Numbered from the stretch's first letter, positions 28,335 through 38,140 are shown. The stretch is 64,000 nucleotides of DNA from Clostridium hydrogeniformans DSM 21757 (GCF_000686705.1 NZ_JMLJ01000003.1:372001-436000); one strand, 5' to 3'. Notes: generated from the sequence alone by a model not told the origin. Numbers and translations: made by a program.

Positions 28335-29189
28335 CTAATTCTTTGTTTTAGGATCTAGTGCATCCCTTAATCCATCGCCTAAAAAGTTTATTGATAAAAC
28401 TGTTAAAAGAACACATAATCCTGGTGGTAGCCATTGCCACCATTCATTTTGAAGGATGGACATATTTTGAGCAGCAGCTAACATATTTCCCCAGCTTGGC
28501 TGTGGTAATTTTACTCCCATACCTAAGAAGCTTAAGGCTGCCTCTGTTAATATTCCATTAGCTATAGAAAGGGTAGCTGCAACTAATATTGACGGTAAAA
28601 TATTAGGAAGTATGTGGCTTAATATTATTTCTATAGAATTTAAACCCATAGCTTTAGATGCTTCTATATACTCCATATTCTTAAGAGTTAAAACTTCTGC
28701 CCTTACTATTCTAGCTATGGATGTCCATGAAAGAACTCCTATTATTATAATTACATTTAAAACACTAGGTCCTAAAATTGCTGCCATGGTTATAGCTATT
28801 ACAAAGAATGGGAAACACATGAAAATATCAACTATTCTCATTATTATAAAATCAATAGCTCCACCAAAATATCCAGCTAAGGCTCCTAAAGTTACACCTA
28901 TAAGCATTTGCATAATAGTTCCTACTACTCCAACTAAAAGAGATACTCTTCCTCCATATATAAGCCTTGAAAATATATCTCTTCCCATTTCATCGGTGCC
29001 AAGTATATGTTCCTTAGAAGGACTTGATGAAATATTTGATAAATCCACTTTATTCATATCTATGCTAGTTATTAAAGGAGCTAAAATAGATAGAAAAAGT
29101 AATGTAACTAATATTATTACTCCAATAGATGCAAGCTTATTATTTTTAAACTTCTTAAATGCAATGTTACTTTTTATTTTAATATCCAT
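28335..29189 (-). CDS. oppC: Oligopeptide ABC transporter permease (OppC/DppC-type)
   Basis: 284 residues with about six membrane helices; the first lies at about 20-42. The loop HILGTDEMGRDIFSRLIYG is the OppC N-terminal signature. The EAA coupling loop EYIEASKAMGLNSIEIILSHILPN contacts the ATPases. It forms the translocation pore with the OppB-type permease encoded 6 bp upstream. Confidence 0.92.
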   Translation of the reverse strand: MDIKIKSNIAFKKFKNNKLASIGVIILVTLLFLSILAPLITSIDMNKVDLSNISSSPSKEHILGTDEMGRDIFSRLIYGGRVSLLVGVVGTIMQMLIGVTLGALAGYFGGAIDFIIMRIVDIFMCFPFFVIAITMAAILGPSVLNVIIIIGVLSWTSIARIVRAEVLTLKNMEYIEASKAMGLNSIEIILSHILPNILPSILVAATLSIANGILTEAALSFLGMGVKLPQPSWGNMLAAAQNMSILQNEWWQWLPPGLCVLLTVLSINFLGDGLRDALDPKTKN

Positions 29190-29195
29190 TATTAA

Positions 29196-30173
29196 CTATT
29201 CCTTTCCGTATCTTACCCTTGGATCTACCAAAGAATATAATATATCAGCTAATATATTAGATAATAATATAATAACTGCCATTATCATAAGTATCCCCAT
29301 TATAAGAGGATAATCTCTATTTAAAACTGCTTCATAATTTAATCTTCCTATTCCTGGCCATACAAATATAGTCTCAGTTATAAGAGCCCCTGAAAATATA
29401 GTAGGTATCTGCATACAAAGGATTGTAATTATTGGTATTAAGGAATTTTTAAAACCATGTTTTATCATAGCTTTTCTCTCAACAAGACCTTTTGCCCTAG
29501 CAGTTTGTATAAAATCCTTGCTTATGTTATCTATCATAGACGATCTTGTATATCTCATTAATGATGCAGTATTCATTAACGCTAAGACTATAGTTGGCAT
29601 TATCATATGCTTCATGGTATCTAAAAAAGCCTGTACTCCCTCATAATTTTCTCCTGGGGTTTTCATACCTGATATAGGAAGTATTCTAAGATCGAAAGCT
29701 AGCCACTTTATAAGAAGCATACCAAAGAAAAATGAAGGTATAGATATGCCTATAAATGATAAAATTGTTATTATATAGTCATAAACTGAATTCCTTTTTA
29801 TAGCAGATAAAACCCCTAAAGGTATAGCTATAAGTATACTTATAAACGTAGCAACAATAGAAAGAATAAGGGTATTTCCTATTCTTTTATTTATCACTGA
29901 TATCACTGATTCTTTATATTGTATTGAATATCCAAAATCACCTTTAATAGCTCTTGAAACCCACTTTATATATTTCACTGGCATAGGATCATAATAGCCA
30001 AGATCCTTAAGCATAGCTTCAGTTTGTTCTGGAGCCACATTAGGATTTATCATATTAATATAGGGGTTTCCTGGTTGACTATGTACAAAAATAAAAACTA
30101 TTATAGATATCCCAAAGAGTACTATAAGAGAAATTATAAATCTTTTAATTATACGTCTTTGCAAAATTCTCAC
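29196..30173 (-). CDS. oppB: Oligopeptide ABC transporter permease (OppB/DppB-type)
   Basis: 325 residues, six membrane helices. Signature features are the N-terminal RRIIKRFIISLIVLFGISII, the periplasm-side PGNPYINMINPN and the EAA loop DFIQTARAKGLVERKAMIKHG. Preceded by a hairpin that separates it from the binding-protein gene (103-bp gap), which would let the lipoprotein be made in excess. Confidence 0.92.
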   Translation of the reverse strand: MRILQRRIIKRFIISLIVLFGISIIVFIFVHSQPGNPYINMINPNVAPEQTEAMLKDLGYYDPMPVKYIKWVSRAIKGDFGYSIQYKESVISVINKRIGNTLILSIVATFISILIAIPLGVLSAIKRNSVYDYIITILSFIGISIPSFFFGMLLIKWLAFDLRILPISGMKTPGENYEGVQAFLDTMKHMIMPTIVLALMNTASLMRYTRSSMIDNISKDFIQTARAKGLVERKAMIKHGFKNSLIPIITILCMQIPTIFSGALITETIFVWPGIGRLNYEAVLNRDYPLIMGILMIMAVIILLSNILADILYSLVDPRVRYGKE

Positions 30174-30208
30174 CTACTTTTAAATAATTGTTACTTAAAG
30201 ATTTTAAA

Positions 30209-30246
30209 AGAGGGGTGTAAAAAGAAAAAATCTTTCTCACCCCTCT
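30209..30246 (-). terminator. Intercistronic hairpin between binding protein and permease genes
   Basis: AGAGGGGTG (30209-30217) pairs with CACCCCTCT (30238-30246); on the minus strand TTTTAAAATC follows. It likely acts as a partial terminator or as a 3'-end stabiliser for the binding-protein mRNA. Confidence 0.7.
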
Positions 30247-30276
30247 GCATCTATGTGATCATAATTAAATCAATAT

Positions 30277-31953
30277 CTACTCTTCTATATACCAATTTTC
30301 AACATTTAAGAAATCTAAATTAGTATTTGGAGTAAAGTTTTTAAGTTTAGAATTTGTAGCTTTAACTATATTTGGGGAGAATAAATATACCCAAGGTACA
30401 TCTCTATTCATTATCTCTCCATAACCTTTATATATTTCTTTTCTCTTTTCCATGTCTACTACTTTTAAAGCTTCATCCATAAGTTTATCTGCTTCTGGAT
30501 TTTTGTAGCTAGAAATATTCCAAGCAAAAGTTTTTGGCTTATCTGAAGCTGCTGTTGAATGCCAATAAGGTTTTGGATCTGGTTCTATTGGTAGCATATT
30601 ATTCATCATATACATATCAAATTTATGATTTCCAACTACTTCATCCATTAAGGCTGTAAATTCCATAGTTAAAATATCCACTTTTATTCCTATTTCTTTT
30701 AGGTTAGATTGTATTAATAGAGCTCTTTGCTCTTGAGGTTTTTGATTTGATGGAGTATGAAGCTTAACTTCAAACTTTTCATTTTTATTATTTTCAACTA
30801 TTCCATCATTGTCCCTATCTTCCCAACCTGCTTCCTTTAATAATTCTTTAGACTTTTCTACATTGTATTTGTATTCTTCTAGATTAGCATTTTTAGGGTA
30901 AGCCCAGCTAGATGGTAGCATTGGAACATTTACTATGGTTCCATTTCCTTCTGCAAGTTTATCTAAGGCCTCCTGTCTATTAATACCATACATTATTGCC
31001 TGTCTAACTTTAACATCTTTAAATTTATCTTCTCTTAAATTCATTCCCATGTAAAGTATACTATTTTTAGGATATGAAACTAAATTAAACCCTTGATTCT
31101 TTAATCCATCTCTATCTTTAGCTTTTAAGTCAGATACATCCGCTACATCTATAGTACCATTAGCAATCTCTCCTTGCACTGTATCTGGATTTGTAACTTT
31201 AAATATAAACTTATTAGTTTTGGCCTTATCTCCATAGAAGTCATTATTTTTTTCAAACTCAACACTTTGACCATTTTCAAACTTTACTAATTTATAAGGA
31301 CCTGAACCCACAGGCTTTGTTAATAAGTCACTACTTTCCTTCCATTTTTCTGGGCTTACACTACCCCATACATGTTCTGGTATAATTCCTAAGGTTCCTA
31401 TATTGCCTAATGCAACAGAATAAACTTCATTAAAGCTAAATTCTATTGTTCTATCATCTATAACTTTTATTCCTTCGATTTTATCTGCTTTCCCTTCTGT
31501 GTATTCCTTTACACCTTTTATACCTTCTACAATATTTTTATTTGGACCATCATATTTTTTATCTGCTAAAGTTTTAAATGTATATTCCACATCTTTAGTA
31601 GTTAATGGTTTTCCATCTTGCCATTTTAAATCCTTCTTCAACTTAAATGTATATGTAAGTTCATCATCAGATACCTTATATTCCTCTGCAAGTTCATTTT
31701 TAAATTTATACTCCTTGTCATAGGATAATAGTCCTGAATATACTAAACTATTCACTGCTCCATCATAGGTTGTATTAGATATAAGTGGATTAAATATTCC
31801 TGTTGGTGCTGTTGGAAGAGCATATACTATTTTTTCTTTTACTTTCCCTTTGTTTTCTGCACTTTTATTGTCCTTGCCACCACATCCAGTTAAAACTAAT
31901 GATGCTATAAGTAGTGATGAAGCAAGAATTGTAATAACCTTCTTCGCTTTCAT
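30277..31953 (-). CDS. oppA: Peptide-binding lipoprotein (OppA/AppA-type)
   Basis: 558 residues. Lipoprotein signal peptide with lipobox LVLTGC (Cys24 becomes the lipidated N-terminus). The mature part is an SBP_bac_5 fold: YSGLLSYDKEYKFKNELAE, YTFKLKKDLKWQDGKPLTTKDVEYTF, KPVGSGPYKLVKFENG, and VRQAIMYGINRQEALDKL. First gene of the importer operon. It lies divergent from clostripain, and co-location of an extracellular protease and a peptide importer suggests shared peptide acquisition, though coregulation is not shown. Confidence 0.93.
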   Translation of the reverse strand: MKAKKVITILASSLLIASLVLTGCGGKDNKSAENKGKVKEKIVYALPTAPTGIFNPLISNTTYDGAVNSLVYSGLLSYDKEYKFKNELAEEYKVSDDELTYTFKLKKDLKWQDGKPLTTKDVEYTFKTLADKKYDGPNKNIVEGIKGVKEYTEGKADKIEGIKVIDDRTIEFSFNEVYSVALGNIGTLGIIPEHVWGSVSPEKWKESSDLLTKPVGSGPYKLVKFENGQSVEFEKNNDFYGDKAKTNKFIFKVTNPDTVQGEIANGTIDVADVSDLKAKDRDGLKNQGFNLVSYPKNSILYMGMNLREDKFKDVKVRQAIMYGINRQEALDKLAEGNGTIVNVPMLPSSWAYPKNANLEEYKYNVEKSKELLKEAGWEDRDNDGIVENNKNEKFEVKLHTPSNQKPQEQRALLIQSNLKEIGIKVDILTMEFTALMDEVVGNHKFDMYMMNNMLPIEPDPKPYWHSTAASDKPKTFAWNISSYKNPEADKLMDEALKVVDMEKRKEIYKGYGEIMNRDVPWVYLFSPNIVKATNSKLKNFTPNTNLDFLNVENWYIEE

Positions 31954-32587
31954 ATGTAAAGTCCCCTTTCTAAGTTCTTATGTTTAATATCTATATAATA
32001 ATTATTTTGCCCATTTAATTATACATATCTGCAAGAATTACTTCAAAGCCTATCGTAGTTTTCTATAGTTAGAATACCAACTATTTATTTTTTCAATATA
32101 TAATAGTTATTTATACATTAATAGATGTAATAATTTTTTTCTACAATATATATATATTATATTTTTAAATTTAATTTATCTATTTATTAAAATTTTATTT
32201 TTTAATAACTTTTTACCGACATTTTTTATAATTTCTTTAAAATATGAAAGGCTTTTCTTTGAATATTTTTTATGAACTATAAAACTTTTTTCATATTAAT
32301 ATTTATTTTTTTGGCTTTTTGTATACAATGCTTATTCATAATTTATTTAGATGAACATCTCTTATAATAATAGACCTTTTATTTTTTATTTTTAAGTGAT
32401 AAAATATTATCAAATTCACGTGAATGCTTAATAAATATATTCATTACAATCCTATAAAAAATTTACTATATCCTTAAAGTACTCTAAGGTAAATACCTAT
32501 TAATACTCATAAGATAAAAATCAAATACATGATATATTTGATTTAATCTAGCTATTTACCAAAATTATATTTAAAGGAGTTAATAGT
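31954..32587. other. 634-bp divergent intergenic region upstream of clostripain
   Basis: Extremely AT-rich; no gene found. Contains small palindromes near the clostripain start: AGGTAAATACCT (32487-32498) and AAATCAAATA/TATTTGATTT (32518-32544). No VirR-box-like sequence (CCCAGTT-type) is present. Confidence 0.5.
32518..32544. promoter_or_regulatory. Inverted repeat in clostripain leader, possible operator
   Basis: AAATCAAATA (32518-32527) and TATTTGATTT (32535-32544) form a 10-bp dyad 43 bp before the start codon. It could be a protein-binding site or a leader hairpin. Confidence 0.35.
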
Positions 32588-34141
32588 ATGTTAAACAAAA
32601 AAAAGATTTCCTTACTTATAAGTGCTACCCTAATATCTTCAACATTATTTAATTATATTCAAGCAAAAGCATTCCCTATCTCTCAAAAGGATCAAAAGGA
32701 AATAAAAGCTCAAAAAGATTCTGGCAAGCTTACAGTAATGATATATTGCGATGCTGATAATGACTTAGAGCCTTATTTATTAAATGATATAAAGGAAATG
32801 AAAAAGGGCTATGTAAATAATCCTAATTTAAATCTGTTAGTTCTAGTAGATAGAAACGGAACTTATTCTTCAGACTCATCAACCTTCGGTCAAAACTTCT
32901 CTGATACTAGACTATATAAAATTGAATCTAATAAAACTATTAGAATTGATGGTGGACAAGAATTTCCTGAGATAACTACAAAAAGTAATTATGAAGGTAA
33001 TATGGGGGATCCAGAAACCTTAAAGAAATTTATACAATTTGGTAAAGCTAATTACCCTGCTGATAAATATACTCTTCTAATGTCAAATCATGGTGGTGGT
33101 TCTAGGGAAAAGAACAAACTTAATGAGGTAAATAAAGCTATCTGTTGGGATGAAAGTAATAATGATGACTGTCTATATATGGGAGAAATTTCAGATGTAT
33201 TAACTAATAAAGAATCTGTAGATCTTCTTGCCTTTGATGCTTGTCTTATGGGAACCTCCGAGGTAGCATATCAATATAGACCTGGAAATGGAGGTTTTGA
33301 AGCTAAATATATGGTTGCTTCAAGTCCAAACGTTTGGGGATATGGATTTAAATACGACAACATCTTTTCAAGGATAAAATCAGGTGGTGGAAGTAACGGA
33401 GAAACCGACTTAACCCTTGGAGGCAAAGAAAAGTATTATGACCCTGCAACTATCACTCCTGAAGAACTTGGAGCTATAATGGTTGAAGAGCAAAGGGATT
33501 CCACTACAAGGGTAAATAATCAACAGCTTAGCCTCTATGACCTTTCTAAGGTTCAATCTATGAAAAATTCTTTAGACTCCTTATGTGAAAGCTTAAGTAC
33601 AAATAATGAGAAGGATCAAGTTGAAGCTCTAAGAGGAAGAGGTAGCAACACTTCTCTAATTCACTATTTTAAAGAGTCCGATGAACTTGAATGGATATCA
33701 TATCCATACTTCGATATATATGATTTAGCAAAACAAATAAGTCTTGACAAAAATTTTAGTGAGGAAAGCAAAACCTTGGCTAAAGATCTTATGACAAATA
33801 TAGATAATACAATCTTATACTCCTTTGGTCAAAGCAAGTTTAATGGAAAATCCTCCTTTGAAGAAGGTAAAAACGGAATGAGTATTTTTCTCCCAGATGG
33901 AAACAAAGTATATAATAATGCAAATACCGGAAACTCTACTCCTCACTTTAAATATCAAAGATGGTACCATCCATTAAATACCTTAGAGAGAAGCCTTGGC
34001 ATCCCTTATGGTAACCTTAGTTGGTGCAGAGATGGACAAGACCCTGAAATTAATAAAGTTGGCAACTGGTTTGAGCTTCTTGATTCCTGGTTTGATGAAA
34101 ATAATAATGTTTCAGGTGGATTCAATAATTATCAATGGTAA
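32588..34141 (+). CDS. Clostripain-type secreted cysteine protease (family C11)
   Basis: 517 residues. Signal peptide with a likely cut near IQAKA-FP (residue 28). The catalytic dyad is His168 in SNHGGG and Cys219 in FDACLMG. Long blocks match alpha-clostripain of Hathewaya histolytica (for example NLNLLVLVDRN, CLYMGEIS, YRPGNGGF, LTLGGKE, WCRDGQDPEINKVGNWFEL). In that enzyme self-cleavage removes a nonapeptide to give light and heavy chains. Here the matching linker runs from Glu174 to Lys183, after Arg173 and before Ala184. The linker is one residue longer and ends in Lys. Arg-specific secreted protease, calcium-dependent in the family. Strong terminator follows. Confidence 0.93.
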   Translation: MLNKKKISLLISATLISSTLFNYIQAKAFPISQKDQKEIKAQKDSGKLTVMIYCDADNDLEPYLLNDIKEMKKGYVNNPNLNLLVLVDRNGTYSSDSSTFGQNFSDTRLYKIESNKTIRIDGGQEFPEITTKSNYEGNMGDPETLKKFIQFGKANYPADKYTLLMSNHGGGSREKNKLNEVNKAICWDESNNDDCLYMGEISDVLTNKESVDLLAFDACLMGTSEVAYQYRPGNGGFEAKYMVASSPNVWGYGFKYDNIFSRIKSGGGSNGETDLTLGGKEKYYDPATITPEELGAIMVEEQRDSTTRVNNQQLSLYDLSKVQSMKNSLDSLCESLSTNNEKDQVEALRGRGSNTSLIHYFKESDELEWISYPYFDIYDLAKQISLDKNFSEESKTLAKDLMTNIDNTILYSFGQSKFNGKSSFEEGKNGMSIFLPDGNKVYNNANTGNSTPHFKYQRWYHPLNTLERSLGIPYGNLSWCRDGQDPEINKVGNWFELLDSWFDENNNVSGGFNNYQW

Positions 34142-34214
34142 GTTTTTATACTTATATAATGTTTATTTTATATAAGTCTGTATTTTAAAATAACTCTGAA
34201 GATATATTAATTTT

Positions 34215-34245
34215 AAGGGAAGTCACTTCCCATTTGACTTCCCTT
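34215..34245 (+). terminator. Terminator of clostripain gene
   Basis: AAGGGAAGTCA (34215-34225) and TGACTTCCCTT (34235-34245) form a perfect 11-bp stem; AATTTCT follows. Confidence 0.85.
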
Positions 34246-34374
34246 AATTTCTATAGATATACCCATATGATAATTGAAACTAAATAACTAGCTACACATT
34301 ATTTAATATGCATTAAACAAGTAATTTTCCAGGTGATTTATCTATATTTTTGATACATTACAGATTAAACTATA

Positions 34375-34836
34375 TTACTTTATCTCCTCCAAAACTACTC
34401 TTCTTTTATAAAAGCCATACTTTTTATAAAATTCTAGTACATCCTCATTTCCCTCTGCTACTCCTATTATCTTTGTTTTCACTTGATTACTATTTAGCCA
34501 TTCTAATGCCCTAACCATTAATTTGTCCCCTAAACCATATTTACGATATTCTTTTTCAACGAAAATAGAGTCAATTTCTCCAATTGATTCTTTATTAATT
34601 GTGCTAATGCAATAGCCAACATACAGTTCTTTATCCAAAGCTTTAATTAAATCTACTTTAATTTCCAAGTCACTATTCTTAAGAAACTTATTTTTTCTAA
34701 CCTGGAATTTAAAATTTATAAAGTTCTCTTTAAAATAACTTGAGTTAATTTCATGATGCTTGTTTAAGCTTTCCCATAAGGGTTGTACAAAATCAAGTAG
34801 TTCTATTCCTCCAGTTACGAATTGAAAATCATTCAT
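34375..34836 (-). CDS. GNAT-family N-acetyltransferase
   Basis: 153 residues. The acetyl-CoA-binding motif A is seen as IDSIFVEKEYRKYGLGDKLMVRAL, with a C-terminal VLEFYKKYGFYKRRVVLEEIK typical of the fold. The substrate is unknown. It stands alone, with GGAG-type ribosome site upstream. Neighbouring genes give no clue to its acceptor. Confidence 0.8.
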   Translation of the reverse strand: MNDFQFVTGGIELLDFVQPLWESLNKHHEINSSYFKENFINFKFQVRKNKFLKNSDLEIKVDLIKALDKELYVGYCISTINKESIGEIDSIFVEKEYRKYGLGDKLMVRALEWLNSNQVKTKIIGVAEGNEDVLEFYKKYGFYKRRVVLEEIK

Positions 34837-35297
34837 AATTAATTCTCCTTTTATATTTACAATAAAATCAAAATAAGTATCCTATTACACTTTTATCATA
34901 ACCTAATTATGATATTAACATATATATAATTAGCGTAACTTTATCTCTTTTTCTTTAAATAAAGTTACTCTTATATAACTAGTCTCATCACCTTTAAACA
35001 TAGAATTTTATGTACTAACTACTTTTTATAACTTTCAAATAATTACATACACTTAAGCAATAATATATCTAGCATACTTTAAAACTTCATCTAAACCGCT
35101 CAAAACTAAGCTGTACTATTTCTATAAATACATCTTTACTCATCCTATAATTTACTTATAGATTATAACCCCATAAATAAATTCACTTTTAAATGGGTCT
35201 TTACATACCCTATGTTAGTTTACTAAAATAGTATTACCTAGAAACTAAATATTTTTCTAAAAGATATTCTAATCATATTATTAGGAGGCAATATTTT
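34837..35297. other. 461-bp divergent intergenic region
   Basis: No gene. One 10-bp inverted repeat GTAACTTTAT/ATAAAGTTAC (34935-34968) without a T-run. Otherwise nothing recognised except AGGAGG before the start at 35298. Confidence 0.4.
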
Positions 35298-35852
35298 ATG
35301 CAAGAAATAGAAACTAGAATTATAAATATAAATGTAGAAGATATGAGGAATAAGCTTTCTTCTTTAAAGGCAATTAAAGTTAAGGAAGAAAATCAAATTA
35401 ATCATATTTTTGATTTTAAGGATGGAAGACTTCTTAAGGATAAGGGATATGCTAGAATACGAGTTATTGAGGATCTTTTAAAGAATGAAACTAGATATTA
35501 TATGACTACAAAAAAAATGATTAGTCAAGAAAAGTATAAAGTCATGGAGGAAAATGAAACCCTAATAGCTAGTGGTGATGAAGGAATAAACATATTTAAA
35601 TCCCTTGGACTGGAGCTAGTTGAATCTATAAAGAAATATAGAGAGAGCTATAAGTATAAAAACACCTTGGTTGAAATAGATATAAATGATAAAAGCTTTT
35701 GTTCCTTTCCCTACATAGAAATTGAGTCCCCCTCAGAAGAAGAGCTTCTTTCTGTATTAAAACTTCTAGGTTATACCTTAGAAGATACCACCTCAAAAAC
35801 TATATATGAACTTATAGGAGATTATAATAATAGCAACTTAAAAGGACTATAA
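35298..35852 (+). CDS. CYTH-domain protein (class IV adenylate cyclase-like)
   Basis: 184 residues. The N-terminal EIETRI is a variant of the ExExK metal/triphosphate motif, with Arg at the last position. Conserved basic and acidic strand residues follow (YARIRVI, YYMTTKK, LVEIDINDKSFCSFPYIEIESP). CYTH enzymes form a beta-barrel that binds triphosphates; activities include class IV adenylyl cyclase, thiamine triphosphatase and tripolyphosphatase. Which applies here is unknown. Monocistronic with own terminator. Confidence 0.78.
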   Translation: MQEIETRIININVEDMRNKLSSLKAIKVKEENQINHIFDFKDGRLLKDKGYARIRVIEDLLKNETRYYMTTKKMISQEKYKVMEENETLIASGDEGINIFKSLGLELVESIKKYRESYKYKNTLVEIDINDKSFCSFPYIEIESPSEEELLSVLKLLGYTLEDTTSKTIYELIGDYNNSNLKGL

Positions 35853-35858
35853 AACATT

Positions 35859-35891
35859 AAAGGCTACTGATAAAATCAGTAGCCTTTTTAA
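35859..35891 (+). terminator. Terminator of CYTH gene
   Basis: AAAGGCTACTGAT (35859-35871) and ATCAGTAGCCTTT (35875-35887) form a perfect stem followed by TTTT-A. Confidence 0.9.
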
Positions 35892-35968
35892 TTTACCCCT
35901 ATTTGTACCTTTTGCATTCAGAAGGTTTCCCTCGGAACCCTACTTGAAACCCTGTGGGATACAAAAGA

Positions 35969-37264
35969 CTATGCTATAACCTTAAGAACAAAACTTAAAA
36001 CGAAAATTAAAGATACTACATACATAGGAACTTTAACTTCTTTAGCTTTTCCCTTAAATATCATAACTAATGGATATGCTATAAATCCTAATGCTATTCC
36101 ATCTACTATACTAAATGTTAAAGGTATTGCAGATAATATTAAGAAGCAAGGGAATCCTATTTCAAAGTTTCCAATATCTACTCTTGATATATTAGATACC
36201 ATTAAGAATCCTATAATTATTAGTATTGGAGCTATAGCTTCACTTGGTATTATCATTATTATTGGAGTAAATAATAATGCCAATAAGAATAATATACCTG
36301 TTGTTAAAGCTGTAAGTCCAGTTCTACCACCAGCTGCTATACCTGCTCCTGTTTCTATAGCATCTATTGTTGGAGATGCTCCAAATATACCACAAGTTAT
36401 AACTGATATTGCTCCTCCCCTAAAAGAGTTTTTAAACTTCTCTGGAGCTCCTATCATATTTGTAGTTTGACCATACATAAGTCCTAAGTTTTCAAAAGTT
36501 ACTAATAACACTAAACTAAATACAGCTACCCAGAAAGTCGGATTAGTTAAACCACTAAAATCCATGTTAAAGAATACACCTGAATATTCAGATATAGAAG
36601 GCATTTCAAAAGATATTGATGAAATATCAACTATTCCAAATATCATTCCAACTACTGTACCTAATGCTAGAGATATTAAAAATCCACCTGGAACATTTCT
36701 AAAAAATAAGAAAAGTGCGATAGCAAGGTTTATTAAAGTTACTATAACTTTAACTGAACCAAAATCTCCAAGTCCAACCATAGTAGCAGGATTCGCTACA
36801 ACTATACCAGCATTTTTAAGTCCTACAAAAGTTAAAAATAAACCTATTCCTACTATAATAATAGTTTTAAGATCTTCTGGTATTGCCTCTGTTAATATTT
36901 GTGCAAGTTTTGTAAATGCTATAAGTGAAAATAATATACCTGATATAAAGATTGCTGCTAAGCCTTGACCAAGACTTAATCCCATAGCATCCTTACCACA
37001 AATAGTAAACACAAACAGCGCACATTCTCCAAGACCTGGAACTAGTATAATCGGTGCATCTGCATAGAATGCCATAATAAAACAACCAACTGCTGAAGCA
37101 AATACTATAGCAAAAATAGCAGCTGTTCTTGGCATTCCTGTTATAGCTAAAGTTTCTGAGTTAACTATAATAATATAAGCTATTGCAAAGAACGTAGTTA
37201 AACCAGCCATTATCTCCGTTCTCACATTGGTTTTTTGTGCCTCCAAATTTGTAAACAATTTCAT
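35969..37264 (-). CDS. NCS2-family purine permease (AzgA/PbuG-like)
   Basis: 431 residues from the ATG at 37264, chosen because GGGGG lies 10 bases upstream; an in-frame TTG at 37285 would include that site in the coding region. About 12-13 membrane segments. Family motifs include RTEIMAGLTTFFAIAYIIIVN near the start, FVFTICGKDAMGLSLGQGLAAIF, and FGASPTIDAIETGAGIAAGGRTGL in the substrate site region. Homologues take up adenine, guanine or hypoxanthine by proton symport. I saw no purine riboswitch in its leader. Confidence 0.88.
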   Translation of the reverse strand: MKLFTNLEAQKTNVRTEIMAGLTTFFAIAYIIIVNSETLAITGMPRTAAIFAIVFASAVGCFIMAFYADAPIILVPGLGECALFVFTICGKDAMGLSLGQGLAAIFISGILFSLIAFTKLAQILTEAIPEDLKTIIIVGIGLFLTFVGLKNAGIVVANPATMVGLGDFGSVKVIVTLINLAIALFLFFRNVPGGFLISLALGTVVGMIFGIVDISSISFEMPSISEYSGVFFNMDFSGLTNPTFWVAVFSLVLLVTFENLGLMYGQTTNMIGAPEKFKNSFRGGAISVITCGIFGASPTIDAIETGAGIAAGGRTGLTALTTGILFLLALLFTPIIMIIPSEAIAPILIIIGFLMVSNISRVDIGNFEIGFPCFLILSAIPLTFSIVDGIALGFIAYPLVMIFKGKAKEVKVPMYVVSLIFVLSFVLKVIA

Positions 37265-37852
37265 TTTTAATTTTTCCCCCTTCAAAACACTACTAAATTA
37301 AAATAAAAATAAAGTTAGTATATTTTTTTCTATCCTCCCTTCTAATATTCACCCTCATCCCTCCCATATTTTAAATAAAAACTTAAAATACACTATATAA
37401 AAGCATTATTAATGCTTTTTAACTATTATAATTACTTTATTCCCCTAATTCAATAACCATTTTCCCCTTAATAGTTATGAATATATATACATTAAAATAG
37501 TATTTATAACTATTGAAATATAATTAAACCTTTTCATTGTTGATTTTCTTATGTTCCATTAAATTTATGTATATTGTATCACACTACTGTTAAATTCAAT
37601 TATCTATTTTTTATATAGAATTATTTAATTTATGTATATTACGTATATTTTTTAATAACCTCCTCTTAATCTTCACCTATATTTAATTAAATGTAATTTT
37701 TATATTTATTACCCCATGTTCACTAAGGATATATATGTTAAATTTTTATACTTAACTGAAAATTATATTTTTTTCTGAATTATTTGATACTTCAATACGA
37801 ATTTTTAAAGCTATATAATTTATTCTTATACTAAATAAGAATAATATAGTTA
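37265..37852. other. Intergenic region between purine permease and leuS promoter
   Basis: AT-rich; a hairpin AAAAGCATT/AATGCTTTT (37399-37419) lies in the permease leader. No ORF and no recognisable riboswitch. Confidence 0.45.
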
Positions 37853-37881
37853 TTGACTCCTCTTAATATATGTAATATAAT
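37853..37881 (+). promoter_or_regulatory. Housekeeping promoter of leuS T-box transcript
   Basis: TTGACT (37853-37858), 17-bp spacer, TATAAT (37876-37881): near-consensus sigma-A promoter about 45 bp before the T-box Stem I. Confidence 0.85.
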
Positions 37882-37924
37882 ATAAAGCAAATTCTAAAAA
37901 AATTAAATATTTTAGTTATGATTA

Positions 37925-38140
37925 GGAGTAGTAATAAGTGCTTTAGTCTAAAGAGAGCTGTTGATTTCGGTGTGAAACAGTGATGAATCCTTATGAACTT
38001 GCCTAGGAGCTTACTTGAGGAAATGCAAGTACGGAGAAATTCGTTAATATTTTTAAGTGAGGATATAAATATATATCCTAATTAGAGTGGTACCACGGGG
38101 AATTATACCTTCGTCTCTTAACAGAGATGAAGGTTTTTTT
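37925..38140 (+). promoter_or_regulatory. T-box leader (tRNA-Leu) controlling leuS
   Basis: Stem I includes AAAGAGAGCTG and GGTGTGAAAC, and the specifier CTT (Leu) at 37998-38000 in GAACTTGCCTAGGAG. The T-box bulge TGGTACCACGG lies at 38088-38098. Terminator stem ACCTTCGTCTCT (38107-38118) / AGAGATGAAGGT (38123-38134) with a long T-run. Binding of uncharged tRNA-Leu would allow readthrough. Confidence 0.93.
38107..38140 (+). terminator. Intrinsic terminator of the leuS T-box
   Basis: 12-bp stem with one G:T pair and loop TAAC, ending in a T-run at 38133-38140. Confidence 0.9.

Noticed and set aside
31954-32587. VirR-box upstream of clostripain, as in Clostridium perfringens ccp regulation
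   Set aside because: No CCCAGTT-type box or tandem repeat is present in the upstream region.
37265-37852. Purine riboswitch upstream of the NCS2 permease
   Set aside because: Scanning the minus-strand leader showed none of the conserved junction and loop segments of purine aptamers.
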